DNA from: an uncultured Roseburia sp. | Lineage (GTDB): Bacteria; Bacillota; Clostridia; Lachnospirales; Lachnospiraceae | NCBI GenBank assembly: GCA_900539115.1 | Contig: UQAQ01000024.1 | Span: 1-45,497, forward strand | Direction of reading: 5' to 3' | Length of the DNA stretch: 45,497 nt | Shown here: positions 7,113 through 16,939 of the stretch, piece after piece | Position numbering within the stretch: the first letter of the stretch is position 1 | How the letters are laid out: the number at the start of each line of letters is the position of its first letter | The notes under the pieces: generated by a model | What the model saw: only the letters and a program-made list of their open reading frames with translations | Told to the model about the DNA's origin: nothing | Database searches by the model: none | Made by a program: the position numbers and the translations under genes

Positions 7113-9254
7113 TTATAAAATCATGGACAGTTGGATACGTTTTTTCTGCAGATCTACTGACAGCACTTTTACTTCAACCACGTCTCCGACACTTACCACT
7201 TCCAATGGATGTTTCACGAATTTCTTATTTGTCAGTTTGGAAACATGTACCAAGCCGTCCTGGTGTACTCCGATGTCTACAAATGCGCCAAAATCAATGA
7301 CATTGCGTACGGTTCCTTTGAGGATCATGCCCTCTTTCAGATCTTTCATCTCAAGCACATCGGTACGAAGAACCGGTTTGGGCATCTCGTCGCGCGGGTC
7401 TCTTCCAGGTTTTTCCAATTCTTTGATGATATCATTGAGCGTCATCTCACCGATTCCAAGTTTTTCGGAAAGGGATTTACGGTCTTTTGCCAAAAGAGAA
7501 AGACCAACTACACCGCCACGGACATCTTCTTTACCAAATCCGAGAAGGGAAAGAAGTTCCTCTGCTGCCCCATAAGATTCCGGATGTACACTCGTTGCAT
7601 CCAATGGATTTTTTCCATCGCTGATCCTCATAAATCCCGCACACTGTTCAAACGCTTTCGGTCCAAGTTTCGCCACTTTGAGAAGCTGTCTGCGGCTTGT
7701 AAATTTACCATTTTCCTCGCGGTAGGCTACGATATTTTTTGCAATCGGTTTGGAAATACCGGAGATATATTCTAACAGGGAAGCCGATGCCGTATTCAGG
7801 TCGACGCCGACATTGTTTACACAGTCTTCGACTACCGCCGTCAATGCTTCACTCAATTTCTTCTGGTTCATATCGTGCTGATACTGTCCGACTCCGATGG
7901 ATTTCGGATCGATTTTTACCAATTCCGCAAGCGGATCCTGAAGGCGTCTTGCAATCGAAACCGCACTACGTTGTCCCACGTCAAAATTCGGAAATTCTTC
8001 CGTCGCCAGTTTGCTTGCCGAATAAACCGAAGCTCCTGCCTCGTTTACAATGACATACTGAACCGGTTTATTGATCTCTTTTAACATCTCCACGATCACC
8101 ATCTCGGACTCACGGGAAGCCGTTCCATTTCCGACGGAAATCAGGGAAATATTGTATTTATCAATCAGCCCTTTTACGATACGTTTGGACTCTTCTACTT
8201 TTTTCTGTGGCTCTGTCGGAAAAATGACGATCGTATCCAATACTTTTCCTGTCTCATCCACAACAGCTAATTTACAGCCGGTACGAAATGCCGGATCCCA
8301 GCCAAGTACCACTTTGCCGGCGATCGGAGGCTGCATCAGAAGCTGGGTAAGATTTTTTCCAAATACTTTGATGGCACCGTCTTCTGCTTTTTCCGTCAAT
8401 TCATTGCGGATGTCACGTTCGATCGATGGTGCGATCAGACGTTTATAACTGTCAGCCAACACTTCCTTGAGACACGGCGTCGTATATGGATTTTCTTTCG
8501 TGATCACTTTCTTTTCCAGATAACGCAAAATACGTTCTTCCGGTGCTTCTATTTTTACGGTAAGAAATTTTTCTTTTTCTCCTCGATTAATCGCCAGAAT
8601 ACGGTATCCCGCGATCTTCTTTACCGCTTCACTGAATTCATAATAATTTTCATAAACCGATTTTTCTTTTTCATCTTTTGCGACAGATACAAGAAGTCCT
8701 TCCTCCATCGTAAGTTTACGGATATACATACGATAATCGGCATCATCGGCCACGGATTCTGCGATGATATCCATCGCTCCCTGGATTGCCTCTGCCGTCG
8801 TCTTTACTTCTTTTTCTTCCGAGAGATAACTTTCTGCTTCGGTCTCCAATGGCTGCTCTGTCATCTGAAGCAGGATAATATTAGCAAGTCCTTCCAATCC
8901 TTTTTCTTTGGCAATCGTCGCACGAGTACGGCGTTTCGGACGATATGGACGATACAGATCATCCACGACAACCTGTGTCTGTGCTGCAAGAATCTGTGCT
9001 TTTAATTCCTCTGTCAATTTGCCCTGCTCTTCAATACTTGCCAGAACCTGTTCTTTCTTCTCTTCCAGATTGCGAAGATAGATCAGTCTTTCGTGCAGAT
9101 TACGAAGCTGTTCATCATTCAAGGCCCCATGCTGTTCTTTTCGGTAACGGGCGATAAAAGGAATCGTATTTCCTTCGTCAACCAGCTTAACGACGGCCTC
9201 TACCTGCCATACCTTAATCTCTAATTCTTCTGCTATTTTTTTATTAATATCCAT
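7113..9254 (-). CDS. tex: Tex, S1-domain transcription accessory protein
   Basis: The 713-residue protein matches Tex proteins over its length. It has an N-terminal helical region with FIARYRKE near 35, a RuvC/YqgF-like domain near 320-450 (GWDPAFRTGCKLAVVDE), helix-hairpin-helix units near 490-560 (LLEYISGISKPIAKNIV) and a C-terminal S1 RNA-binding domain near 640-711 (LKGTVRNVIDFGAFVDIG). Tex binds nucleic acids and affects transcription in several bacteria; the exact reaction is not settled. It is 23 bases downstream of the GGDEF gene and 21 upstream of the lipoprotein gene. Confidence 0.95.
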   Translation of the reverse strand: MDINKKIAEELEIKVWQVEAVVKLVDEGNTIPFIARYRKEQHGALNDEQLRNLHERLIYLRNLEEKKEQVLASIEEQGKLTEELKAQILAAQTQVVVDDLYRPYRPKRRTRATIAKEKGLEGLANIILLQMTEQPLETEAESYLSEEKEVKTTAEAIQGAMDIIAESVADDADYRMYIRKLTMEEGLLVSVAKDEKEKSVYENYYEFSEAVKKIAGYRILAINRGEKEKFLTVKIEAPEERILRYLEKKVITKENPYTTPCLKEVLADSYKRLIAPSIERDIRNELTEKAEDGAIKVFGKNLTQLLMQPPIAGKVVLGWDPAFRTGCKLAVVDETGKVLDTIVIFPTEPQKKVEESKRIVKGLIDKYNISLISVGNGTASRESEMVIVEMLKEINKPVQYVIVNEAGASVYSASKLATEEFPNFDVGQRSAVSIARRLQDPLAELVKIDPKSIGVGQYQHDMNQKKLSEALTAVVEDCVNNVGVDLNTASASLLEYISGISKPIAKNIVAYREENGKFTSRRQLLKVAKLGPKAFEQCAGFMRISDGKNPLDATSVHPESYGAAEELLSLLGFGKEDVRGGVVGLSLLAKDRKSLSEKLGIGEMTLNDIIKELEKPGRDPRDEMPKPVLRTDVLEMKDLKEGMILKGTVRNVIDFGAFVDIGVHQDGLVHVSKLTNKKFVKHPLEVVSVGDVVEVKVLSVDLQKKRIQLSMIL

Positions 9255-9277
9255 TCGTCTTTCTCCTCCGGATTCAA

Positions 9278-11176
9278 TCAGCGCAATGTCTGATTTCGTT
9301 TCATTTTATTTGCCACTTTATTGTGATACATGATATCATCGCATTCCCTCATATAACTTTCTAATGTATCTCCCGCTCCCGGGATGCCCATTTTATAACC
9401 GAGGCTGGCATATACCTCGTATGGTTTGCGTGATTTTTTATTATAATTAGCAAGGCTTCGCTCAAAGACACGTACCCAGTTTTTTACATCTTCCTCGTCC
9501 TGGCATGGGAATAATACTTCAAATTCATCCCCGCCGATGCGCGCTCCGATCTGTCCGCTTATCGCAGCTTCCTGGATCGCATAGCCTACCGCACGCAGTG
9601 CCGAGTCACCTTCGTGGTGCCCGTAAATATCATTGATCGGTTTTAAACCATCCATATCGATTCCGATAACACATACCACACTGTCTCTCGCTCGTGCATT
9701 CATAAACTGGATTCTTGCATATTTTTCAAATCCGCGGCGGTTAAATAATCCTGTCATCACATCCTGTATGTACATGATCTCCAGTTCATCGATGGCACGC
9801 TTCATCTTGCTTTTTACCAAAACATTCATAATGACATCGTCAATTGCCATACTCCAGCGCATATACAGTTTTCCTGCATTTTCCGGACTTTCATAGGAAT
9901 ATGCCTCGTATCCGTAACATTCATCCTGAAAATGCAGCGGACTGAACACATAACACTGCGGTTCCTCGCTCGCCAGTTCTTTTGGGATCAACTGCCGGCG
10001 GTCAAATTCATAGCTGACATTTCCCTGGTTCTCACGATTATGAAATACAATTTTAGCATCCATCCAATCCGTATATCCATGAGGATCTTTGTCATCCATC
10101 ATAATATCATCACGGAGGCAGATGAGGTAATTTTTAAATCCTTCAATGTTGTAAATATACGTCTGAATGATCGGATTGATCTCCTCAAATTTTTCTACTC
10201 TTCCAAGTTGTATATTCATAAAGCAAAACTGCAATTCAAGATTATCATGATCTACAATATTATCATGATTCATACAGCGGTAATACACGATGGAAGAATG
10301 GTTATCCGCAAGACATCCACACGATTCTCTCGCTTTTAATTCTGCCGTCACATAAATATCTTCCACGGAAGGGTCATTTTGATGCTTATCAATTAACGCA
10401 ACTGCTTTTTTCGCCATGTCCGTAAAGTCCACGCGAACCGTAGTCACCGACGGACTGTATATCATTCCGGACTTGATTCCATCATATCCTGTCACGATCA
10501 CATCCTGCGGCACACTGAGATTTCTTTTATAAAGTTCATCAATGACTGCCATCGCCATATAGTCATTGGCGCAGGCGATTGCATCCGGACATTTTCCTTC
10601 TTTCATAAACCAGTCACAGGCAGCTTTTCCTTCATTTTTCCAAAAATCACCATAATACACCCGATGTTCCGGTACTGAAATTCCATACTCTTCCATTACC
10701 TGATAAAAACTGCATAATCGTTCTTCGGCATCCGGATGTCCTTTCCGCCCTGTCATAAATGCAATGTCTTTTGCTCCATGACATTCAATCAAATGACGGA
10801 TCATCCCACCAACAGATGCCATATTGTCCACTAAAATATTATTGACACCTTCCATTTTCTGCCGGAGGCTGACCACCGGACAATCTGCTTTTTCCTGTAG
10901 CGATCCGATCACATCTTCCATCGCCTCATCAATCGAAAAGGTATCCCCTGCTACGATAATACCGGCAAAATCCTGATAATCCGGCAGTGAAAAAATATCT
11001 TTTTCTCCCTGTGCATAAAGGGGATTCTGTCCATAATTTCCATAGCATGTAAATATTGCAAGATTGTACCCTGATTTTTCCGCCTGTATTGCCGCGCCGG
11101 TACAAATTTCACGCTGGTATTCGCCATGCGAATTGCAACTGAACAGTGCTATTGTTTTTCGATCATTGTGAAACAT
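9278..11176 (-). CDS. sugar-binding-fold sensor fused to a GGDEF diguanylate cyclase domain
   Basis: Residues about 1-270 are a periplasmic-binding/LacI-type ligand domain without the usual DNA-binding helix-turn-helix (KTIALFSCNSHGEYQREI; PDAIACANDYMAMAVI; VTGYDG; ESCGC). After a middle region, the C-terminal 170 residues are a GGDEF domain with GGDEF intact near residue 547. No signal peptide or membrane helix is present, so it is cytosolic and probably makes cyclic di-GMP when a small ligand binds. The RxxD inhibitory site normally found five residues before GGDEF is absent (ISGQ there). ATG at 11176 is preferred over GTG at 11185, since GAGGGAAGG lies at better distance. Confidence 0.88.
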   Translation of the reverse strand: MFHNDRKTIALFSCNSHGEYQREICTGAAIQAEKSGYNLAIFTCYGNYGQNPLYAQGEKDIFSLPDYQDFAGIIVAGDTFSIDEAMEDVIGSLQEKADCPVVSLRQKMEGVNNILVDNMASVGGMIRHLIECHGAKDIAFMTGRKGHPDAEERLCSFYQVMEEYGISVPEHRVYYGDFWKNEGKAACDWFMKEGKCPDAIACANDYMAMAVIDELYKRNLSVPQDVIVTGYDGIKSGMIYSPSVTTVRVDFTDMAKKAVALIDKHQNDPSVEDIYVTAELKARESCGCLADNHSSIVYYRCMNHDNIVDHDNLELQFCFMNIQLGRVEKFEEINPIIQTYIYNIEGFKNYLICLRDDIMMDDKDPHGYTDWMDAKIVFHNRENQGNVSYEFDRRQLIPKELASEEPQCYVFSPLHFQDECYGYEAYSYESPENAGKLYMRWSMAIDDVIMNVLVKSKMKRAIDELEIMYIQDVMTGLFNRRGFEKYARIQFMNARARDSVVCVIGIDMDGLKPINDIYGHHEGDSALRAVGYAIQEAAISGQIGARIGGDEFEVLFPCQDEEDVKNWVRVFERSLANYNKKSRKPYEVYASLGYKMGIPGAGDTLESYMRECDDIMYHNKVANKMKRNQTLR

Positions 11177-11181
11177 CACCT

Positions 11182-12603
11182 TCACCTTCCCTCGTCATTT
11201 TTCATCCACTCTTTTGCTTGTTCTAACAGATTCTCTCTATCATTCATCTCCGGATCTTCCAATACGGTATCCATTAATCGCTGTAACATTTTTCCAAGTT
11301 CCGGTCCTGCTTTCATTCCCAGCCGGATCAAATCTTTTCCTGTCACATGAAGTTCTTTGAGACACACCGCTTCTCCCTGCGCACAAACCTTCTCATAATC
11401 CTGTTTTGCCATCTGAAGCCGGTGTTCTTTTTCTTCTCTCCGGTAATCGCTCTGCGAGAGGATATCTGCCTGCTGTATCAAAAACAGATATGGCATTACC
11501 TCTCTACCTGCCTGATTGACAAGCCGGCGCAGCTCACGTCTTCCCCCTTGATATCTTCGCTCGTGAAACATTACGATCTGAGACACCATATGAATCGTAT
11601 CATTGTCAAAACGGAGTCGGCGGAGAATCTCCCTTGCCCGTTCTTTTCCTTTGACATCGTGTCCATAAAAATGCGCAGTTCCGTCCGCGTCGATGGTTTT
11701 GGTCTCCGGCTTACTTACATCGTGGAGCAGTGCCGCATATACTAATATCGTCTTGCATTTTTCATCGCCAAAGGCTTTATCAAACGGTGAAAAAATGCTT
11801 GTTCTCATCTCTTCTTTTTCCATTTCCCGGTATAATTCCTGAACATGCTTCACAGCCTTCATCGCATGCTCTCCCACAGAAAATGTATGATGCGGGTTTT
11901 CTTGTGTCGTCTGAAGCATCTTACGAAACTCCGGAAAAAAATATTCACAAAGCCCGGTGTCTTCTGCCAGTTTTAGTTTTTCCGGCTGACCGGATAAAAG
12001 TAATTTTGTAATCTCTACCCGAATCCGCTCTTTGCTCACATTTTGTATCGTCGGAGCCAATTCATAGACGGCCTCGAGAGTCTCTTTTTCGACATCAAAT
12101 CCCAGCTGCCCGGCAAAACGCACACCACGGAGCATCCGCAGGGCATCTTCGGAAAAACGCTGTCTCGCATCTCCGACACAGCGAATGACCTTTTTTCCCA
12201 GATCGGAAATGCCACCAAACAGATCGATCATCCCGCTTTTCGGATTGTACGCCATCGCATTGATCGTAAAATCGCGGCGTTTCAAATCTTCTTCCAAATT
12301 TGCCGTATATTCTACCTGTTTGGGATGTCGGTGATCTTCATATTCTCCATCCACACGGTATGTGGTTACCTCATATCCGGTTCCTTCCACCATAACGGTT
12401 ACAGTTCCATGTGCGATTCCGGTATCTATAGTTTTGCGAAAGATCTGCTTTACCTCTTCCGGTTTTGCAGATGTCGTAATATCCCAATCTTTCGGCACAT
12501 GTCCCAGCACACTGTCTCTGACACATCCACCGACAGCATATCCCTCTTTGCCATTTTCTTCCAGCTTATCAAGAATCCATTGTACCTGTTCCGGTATCTG
12601 CAT
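11182..12603 (-). CDS. cca: CCA-adding tRNA nucleotidyltransferase with HD domain
   Basis: The 473-residue protein adds or repairs the 3' CCA end of tRNA. The head domain has GGCVRDS near residue 25 and the metal-binding DWDITT near 39, then RRDFTINAMAYNP near 108 and EDALRMLRGVRFAGQ near 152. The second half contains an HD-type metal-binding domain (ALLHDVSKP near 292, HFYGHD near 310), as in many bacterial CCA/poly(A)-polymerase-family enzymes. It is a housekeeping gene in the operon, 5 bases before the GGDEF start. Confidence 0.95.
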   Translation of the reverse strand: MQIPEQVQWILDKLEENGKEGYAVGGCVRDSVLGHVPKDWDITTSAKPEEVKQIFRKTIDTGIAHGTVTVMVEGTGYEVTTYRVDGEYEDHRHPKQVEYTANLEEDLKRRDFTINAMAYNPKSGMIDLFGGISDLGKKVIRCVGDARQRFSEDALRMLRGVRFAGQLGFDVEKETLEAVYELAPTIQNVSKERIRVEITKLLLSGQPEKLKLAEDTGLCEYFFPEFRKMLQTTQENPHHTFSVGEHAMKAVKHVQELYREMEKEEMRTSIFSPFDKAFGDEKCKTILVYAALLHDVSKPETKTIDADGTAHFYGHDVKGKERAREILRRLRFDNDTIHMVSQIVMFHERRYQGGRRELRRLVNQAGREVMPYLFLIQQADILSQSDYRREEKEHRLQMAKQDYEKVCAQGEAVCLKELHVTGKDLIRLGMKAGPELGKMLQRLMDTVLEDPEMNDRENLLEQAKEWMKNDEGR

Positions 12604-12620
12604 GCCATCTTCTCTCTTTC

Positions 12621-13481
12621 TTAATCTTCTAATGTCTGAGGACGAACCCAGTTTCCTTTGATTCCTTTATGCTTCCACTGATCCTTCTCTTTATTATAAC
12701 TGTCAATGGACATAAAATGATAATCGCTGCTCGTCTTTAATGCCTTATAAATTGTCTTACAGCTGACACGGTGGCGGTTGTGCTCCGGATCTCCGGAATC
12801 TGCCAAAAATACTGTGTTGTCTGTTTTATCGTATAAGAAAAGGGTCACATAATGTCCCGGTGTATTTTTCCAATAAGAAGAGTCGTTCGCACTGCTCACA
12901 AGCACAAGACTCGCCCGGCCTTCCTGTACCTGGTTTAAAAATTGTTTGTACGTTGAGGGTTTGTGATGTAGCGATGTTTCAAAGCCTACCGAATTCAAGG
13001 TTGCCTGCATCTGCTCCCAGGAGATGGCCCCTCCCCCCGGATAATACGTTACTTTTTTTGCATACCGGTAAATATCCGTCGGAAGACATTGGTACTCTGT
13101 CAGCGAACTGTAAATATTTGCCATACAGCAGAATCCACAGCCAAACGCACCGAACGATTGCCCATCATAAAATGTTTTCCCCCATTTTCCGGACCATTCC
13201 CGTCGTTCCTTCCAGGATTTTGGTCCTTGAAGATACGTATAAATTCCGTCTTCCGGAGATGGGGTCGCCGCTGCCTGCACTGCACTTTCACTTATCGGTG
13301 CTGCCATCACGGCAGCATCCGTCACGGCTCCTTCACGCACGGTCACTGTCTGCGTACCACTTGTTTCCACTGCCTGTTCTCCGTTCTGATCAAAAAACAG
13401 ACCAATCACAAGAACCAGCACCGCCACGGCACTCATTATTATAAAATGTCTTTTATCTCTGGCATCTCGTCTCCACTTCAT
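12621..13481 (-). CDS. membrane-anchored C39-like cysteine peptidase
   Basis: The 286-residue protein has a short basic N-terminus, one membrane helix (about 13-30), a Thr/Ala-rich linker and a C-terminal papain-like C39 fold. GQSFGAFGCGFCCMAN gives the Gln and Cys of the active site, PGHYVTLFLYD the His, and FLADSGDPEHN the third residue. The catalytic domain would face outside the cell. C39 family members cleave double-Gly leaders or act on cell-surface peptides; no bacteriocin or ABC exporter is near, so the substrate is unknown. It lies between cca (17-bp gap) and ylmH (14-bp gap). Confidence 0.8.
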   Translation of the reverse strand: MKWRRDARDKRHFIIMSAVAVLVLVIGLFFDQNGEQAVETSGTQTVTVREGAVTDAAVMAAPISESAVQAAATPSPEDGIYTYLQGPKSWKERREWSGKWGKTFYDGQSFGAFGCGFCCMANIYSSLTEYQCLPTDIYRYAKKVTYYPGGGAISWEQMQATLNSVGFETSLHHKPSTYKQFLNQVQEGRASLVLVSSANDSSYWKNTPGHYVTLFLYDKTDNTVFLADSGDPEHNRHRVSCKTIYKALKTSSDYHFMSIDSYNKEKDQWKHKGIKGNWVRPQTLED

Positions 13482-13495
13482 CGTTATCCTCCATC

Positions 13496-14236
13496 TCAGA
13501 CGAATCGATCTACCGCTATCGTATATCGTCCTTTTTTCGTCTCTCTCAACACACCTCGGTAAATAATTTTTCCATATCCCCGCACGCTGACCACATCATC
13601 TTCTTTTAATATCCCGCTGTTATTTTCATACACTCTGCCCCCGACAAAGATCTTTTTTTCACGGAATAATGGAATTACTTTACTGCGTGACAACGAAAAC
13701 ACTTTTGCCACCACGGCATCACAACGCGGCGAAGTCAGAACCAGTTCTTCCCTTTTCAGAACAGGTTTTATCGCCTGCGGAATCTCCTGCATCTCTTCAC
13801 AGACCACATTGGTGTGACGGATTTTGGTAAGATTATCACAGATAAAATCTTTCATGGAAGACAGGCAGAAAAAATAACTCTCTTTTTCCATTACCCAGAT
13901 ATCTCCGACTACCTCCCGCTCGATGCCAAGGTGCATAAGTGCTCCAAGAACATCCCGGTGATTACATTTTTCTGCAAACTTTGCAGCCATCGGCCGGCAG
14001 TGAATACAGGAAATGGGAAACTCTTCCTCATATCCAAATTCTTCCGGATTTCCAAAACGGATCATCTGCCTCTCGGTTCCGTCACAGCCGCCGGACACCG
14101 TAATTCCGGCATATTGAAGTTCGGGTTCTATCGTATAAAACTCATCCTGTTCTGCCAAGGACAGAAAATGAGTAAATGTATATCGTCCCTGCGAAAAACT
14201 GACTTCCGCCAAATCTTTCAGGCGTTCTTTGGTCAT
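13496..14236 (-). CDS. ylmH: YlmH-type S4-domain RNA-binding protein
   Basis: The start at 14236 (MTKERLKD) is chosen because GGGAGG lies 7 bases upstream; a longer frame from 14257 would contain that site. The 246-residue protein has a basic N-terminal module, a central RNA-binding fold (IRFGNPEEFG, HRDVLGALMHLGIERE, near the usual YlmH signature) and a C-terminal S4 domain (SRSKVIPLFREKKIFVGG). YlmH family proteins bind ribosomal RNA and have been linked to rescue of stalled ribosomes. In many Firmicutes ylmH is in the division cluster next to divIVA; here it is not. Confidence 0.9.
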   Translation of the reverse strand: MTKERLKDLAEVSFSQGRYTFTHFLSLAEQDEFYTIEPELQYAGITVSGGCDGTERQMIRFGNPEEFGYEEEFPISCIHCRPMAAKFAEKCNHRDVLGALMHLGIEREVVGDIWVMEKESYFFCLSSMKDFICDNLTKIRHTNVVCEEMQEIPQAIKPVLKREELVLTSPRCDAVVAKVFSLSRSKVIPLFREKKIFVGGRVYENNSGILKEDDVVSVRGYGKIIYRGVLRETKKGRYTIAVDRFV

Positions 14237-14290
14237 CCTGAATCCTCCCTTAGTCATTCTTTTCTATTATACCGAGAATTTTTGAAAAAG

Positions 14291-15412
14291 TCAATGAAGT
14301 GTACAAATTCCGTGGCTTTCATATCGCCACGCTTCCGCTTTCACATCTTTGATCTCCGGATGTTCTCCACAGACTTTACACGTTGGTATCGCTTTTCCAA
14401 ATTTCACCTCCCGAAATGTCAGGTTCAAGCCATCAAAAACGACCATGCGGCCGGTCAAAAGTCTGCCGATGCCGAGAAGATATTTTATCGTTTCCAAGCC
14501 CTGCACACAGCCGATAATCCCCGCCATTACGCCGATCACGCCGGCTTCGCTGCAATTTGGCACACTTCCCTGCTCCGGAATTTCCTCAAAGATGCAGCGG
14601 TAACACGGTCCCTGTCCCGGCACATACGTCATGACCTGTCCCTGAAACCGCAGGATTCCACCATGGCAAAATGGTTTGCCGGCAAGCACACACGCATCAT
14701 TGATCAAAAATTTGGTTTCAAAATTATCCACTCCGTCTACGACAAAATCATATTCTCCGATAAGCTCCCCGATATTTTCCGGCGTCAGCCGCATCGCATA
14801 CGTTTTTACGGTCACATCCGGATTGAGCAGTTCGATCGTTTCTTTGGCAGAATCCACCTTTTTCTGTCCTAGACGGCTTGTATTATGAATGATCTGCCGC
14901 TGAAGATTGGACAATTCCACGACATCCGCATCCACGATTCCGATCGTTCCGACACCAGCCGCCGCAAGATACAGAGCGACAGGCGCACCAAGTCCACCTG
15001 CTCCGACGACAAGCACTTTCGATGCCAGAAGTTTTTCCTGGCCTTGCTGCCCGACTTCATCCAAAAGCACATGACGGGAATACCGTTCCATATTTACCTC
15101 TTTTGCATGATCGATCAGCCACCGCAAAAACCCGCCTTCGAGATGGTATGCCTGCCAGCCTTCTTTTCGCAGTTCTTCTACCACTTGCAGACTTTTTTCC
15201 CCACGCTGGCAAAATACCACGATGCATTTATCCTTTGGCAATTTTTCCTTTTCTTCTGCAAAACAGCGAAGCGGAATACAGACCGCTCCGGGAATCGACC
15301 CATGATGGTAGACCACTTCTTCTCTCAGATCTACCAGAACGGCGTTGTCGTTTTCCATTTTTTCCCATTCTTGCCATGTCAATTCTTTTTTATCACTCAA
15401 CTGCCCTGTCAT
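14291..15412 (-). CDS. rhodanese–MoeB/ThiF fusion, E1-like adenylyltransferase
   Basis: The start at 15412 is chosen for AAGGAG 7 bases upstream (an in-frame ATG at 15418 is too near). Residues about 10-100 are a rhodanese domain with active-site Cys in VVFCQRGEKS. The rest is a ThiF/MoeB fold: VVGAGGLGAPVALYLAAAG (ATP loop), DADVVELSNLQRQ, and zinc-binding CYRC ... CKVCG. Such enzymes adenylate the C-terminal Gly-Gly of a ubiquitin-like sulfur carrier (ThiS, MoaD); the rhodanese would bring in sulfur. Fusions usually carry rhodanese at the C-terminus, so the order here is unusual. No carrier gene is nearby. Confidence 0.88.
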   Translation of the reverse strand: MTGQLSDKKELTWQEWEKMENDNAVLVDLREEVVYHHGSIPGAVCIPLRCFAEEKEKLPKDKCIVVFCQRGEKSLQVVEELRKEGWQAYHLEGGFLRWLIDHAKEVNMERYSRHVLLDEVGQQGQEKLLASKVLVVGAGGLGAPVALYLAAAGVGTIGIVDADVVELSNLQRQIIHNTSRLGQKKVDSAKETIELLNPDVTVKTYAMRLTPENIGELIGEYDFVVDGVDNFETKFLINDACVLAGKPFCHGGILRFQGQVMTYVPGQGPCYRCIFEEIPEQGSVPNCSEAGVIGVMAGIIGCVQGLETIKYLLGIGRLLTGRMVVFDGLNLTFREVKFGKAIPTCKVCGEHPEIKDVKAEAWRYESHGICTLH

Positions 15413-15485
15413 CGTCATTCTCCTTCATCGTATCGTTCCTGCTTCCAGTATATCAAATTTCTGTACAATGTACAATTGAAAATAG

Positions 15486-15514
15486 TTGATTTCCTTGGTA
15501 TAAAATGCTATCAT
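15486..15514 (+). promoter_or_regulatory. sigma-A promoter of argH
   Basis: TTGATT at 15486-15491 and TATCAT at 15509-15514, 17 bases apart, 34 bases before the argH start. A short direct repeat TGTACA-A-TGTACA lies just upstream. No full ARG box could be recognised by eye, though ArgR is coded in this window. Confidence 0.6.
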
Positions 15515-15547
15515 AGTATTACTATTGTTAAAAAGGATGGTGGAACC

Positions 15548-16924
15548 ATGAAACTTTGGGGAGGACGTTTTACAAAAGAGACGAATCAATTGGTACATAA
15601 TTTCAATGCTTCGCTTTCTTTTGACCAGAAATTTTATAAACAGGATATCCTCGGTAGTATCGCCCATGTGACGATGCTTGAAAAACAGAAAATTCTTACC
15701 GCTGACGAAAAAGAGACGATTATCGGCGGATTGAAAAGCATTTTGGAGGATATCGAATCCGGTAAATTGGAATTTACCGCAGAACACGAAGACATTCACA
15801 GTTTTGTCGAAGCACATCTGATCGAACGTATCGGCGATCCCGGCAAAAAACTTCATACCGGACGCAGCCGCAATGACCAGGTAGCATTGGATATGAAATT
15901 ATACACCCGCGATGAGATTGTCGAACTCAATGATCTTTTGAAAGAGCTTCTTGTGACGATTCACCGCATTATGAAAGAAAATGTGGACACTTTTATGCCT
16001 GGCTTTACGCATCTGCAAAAAGCACAGCCGGTCACTCTGGCTCATCATTTTGGCGCATATTTTGAAATGTTCCGCCGCGACCGCAGTCGTCTGCGTGACA
16101 TCTATGACCGCATGAATTACTGCCCGCTCGGTGCCGGTGCTCTTGCCGGAACAACTTATCCGCTTGACCGTGAATATACCGCTTCCCTGCTTAATTTTGA
16201 TGGTCCTACATTAAACAGCATGGATTCTGTTTCCGACCGTGATTACCTGATCGAACTTCTCAGTGCACTTTCTACGATTATGATGCATCTGAGCCGTTTT
16301 TGTGAAGAGATCATTGTCTGGAATTCCAATGAATACCAGTTTGTAGACATCGATGATTCGTATTCAACCGGAAGCAGTATCATGCCACAGAAGAAGAATC
16401 CGGATATCGCAGAATTGATCCGCGGAAAGACCGGACGTGTCTATGGTGCTCTCATCAGCATGCTTACGACGATGAAGGGCATCCCTCTTGCCTACAATAA
16501 GGACATGCAGGAAGACAAAGAGTTCACCTTTGATGCAATCGACACCGTGAAAGGATGTATTTCTCTCTTTAACGGCATGATCGACACGATGAAATTTAAG
16601 AAAGAAAATATGGAAGCCAGTGCGAAAAACGGCTTTACCAATGCGACGGATGCCGCCGATTATCTTGTCAACCACGGAGTTCCGTTCCGCGATGCACACG
16701 GTATCATCGGCCAGCTTGTGCTCCTTTGCATTGACAAAAACATTTCTCTGGATGACCTTCCACTGGAAGAATACAAAAAGATCTCGCCGGTATTTGAGGA
16801 AGATATTTATGAGGCAATTTCCATGAAAACCTGCGTAGAGAAACGAAATACGATCGGAGCTCCGGGACGCAATGCCATGGAAAAAGTATTAGCGATCAAT
16901 GAAAAATATCTGATGGAAAGTTAA
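15548..16924 (+). CDS. argH: argininosuccinate lyase
   Basis: The 458-residue enzyme splits argininosuccinate into arginine and fumarate, the last step of arginine synthesis. The start ATG at 15548 (MKLWGGRF) follows a GGTGG site. Diagnostic sequence includes HTGRSRNDQVALD near residue 105, the fumarase/lyase signature GSSIMPQKKNPD near 278 (catalytic Ser and Lys), and FTNATDAADYLV near 358. argG is not adjacent. It stands alone on the plus strand with its own promoter and terminator. ArgR could regulate it, but no operator was found. Confidence 0.97.
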   Translation: MKLWGGRFTKETNQLVHNFNASLSFDQKFYKQDILGSIAHVTMLEKQKILTADEKETIIGGLKSILEDIESGKLEFTAEHEDIHSFVEAHLIERIGDPGKKLHTGRSRNDQVALDMKLYTRDEIVELNDLLKELLVTIHRIMKENVDTFMPGFTHLQKAQPVTLAHHFGAYFEMFRRDRSRLRDIYDRMNYCPLGAGALAGTTYPLDREYTASLLNFDGPTLNSMDSVSDRDYLIELLSALSTIMMHLSRFCEEIIVWNSNEYQFVDIDDSYSTGSSIMPQKKNPDIAELIRGKTGRVYGALISMLTTMKGIPLAYNKDMQEDKEFTFDAIDTVKGCISLFNGMIDTMKFKKENMEASAKNGFTNATDAADYLVNHGVPFRDAHGIIGQLVLLCIDKNISLDDLPLEEYKKISPVFEEDIYEAISMKTCVEKRNTIGAPGRNAMEKVLAINEKYLMES

Positions 16925-16939
16925 TGACTTTTCTAACAA

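Noticed and set aside
14885..15547. N-terminal extension of argH (plus frame from 14885)
   Set aside because: It overlaps the moeB-like gene on the other strand and the argH promoter; argH starts at 15548 with normal N-terminus.
15465..15547. ARG box before argH
   Set aside because: Short repeats (TGTACA; ATAGTATTACTAT) exist but do not fit the two-arm ArgR operator well enough to call.
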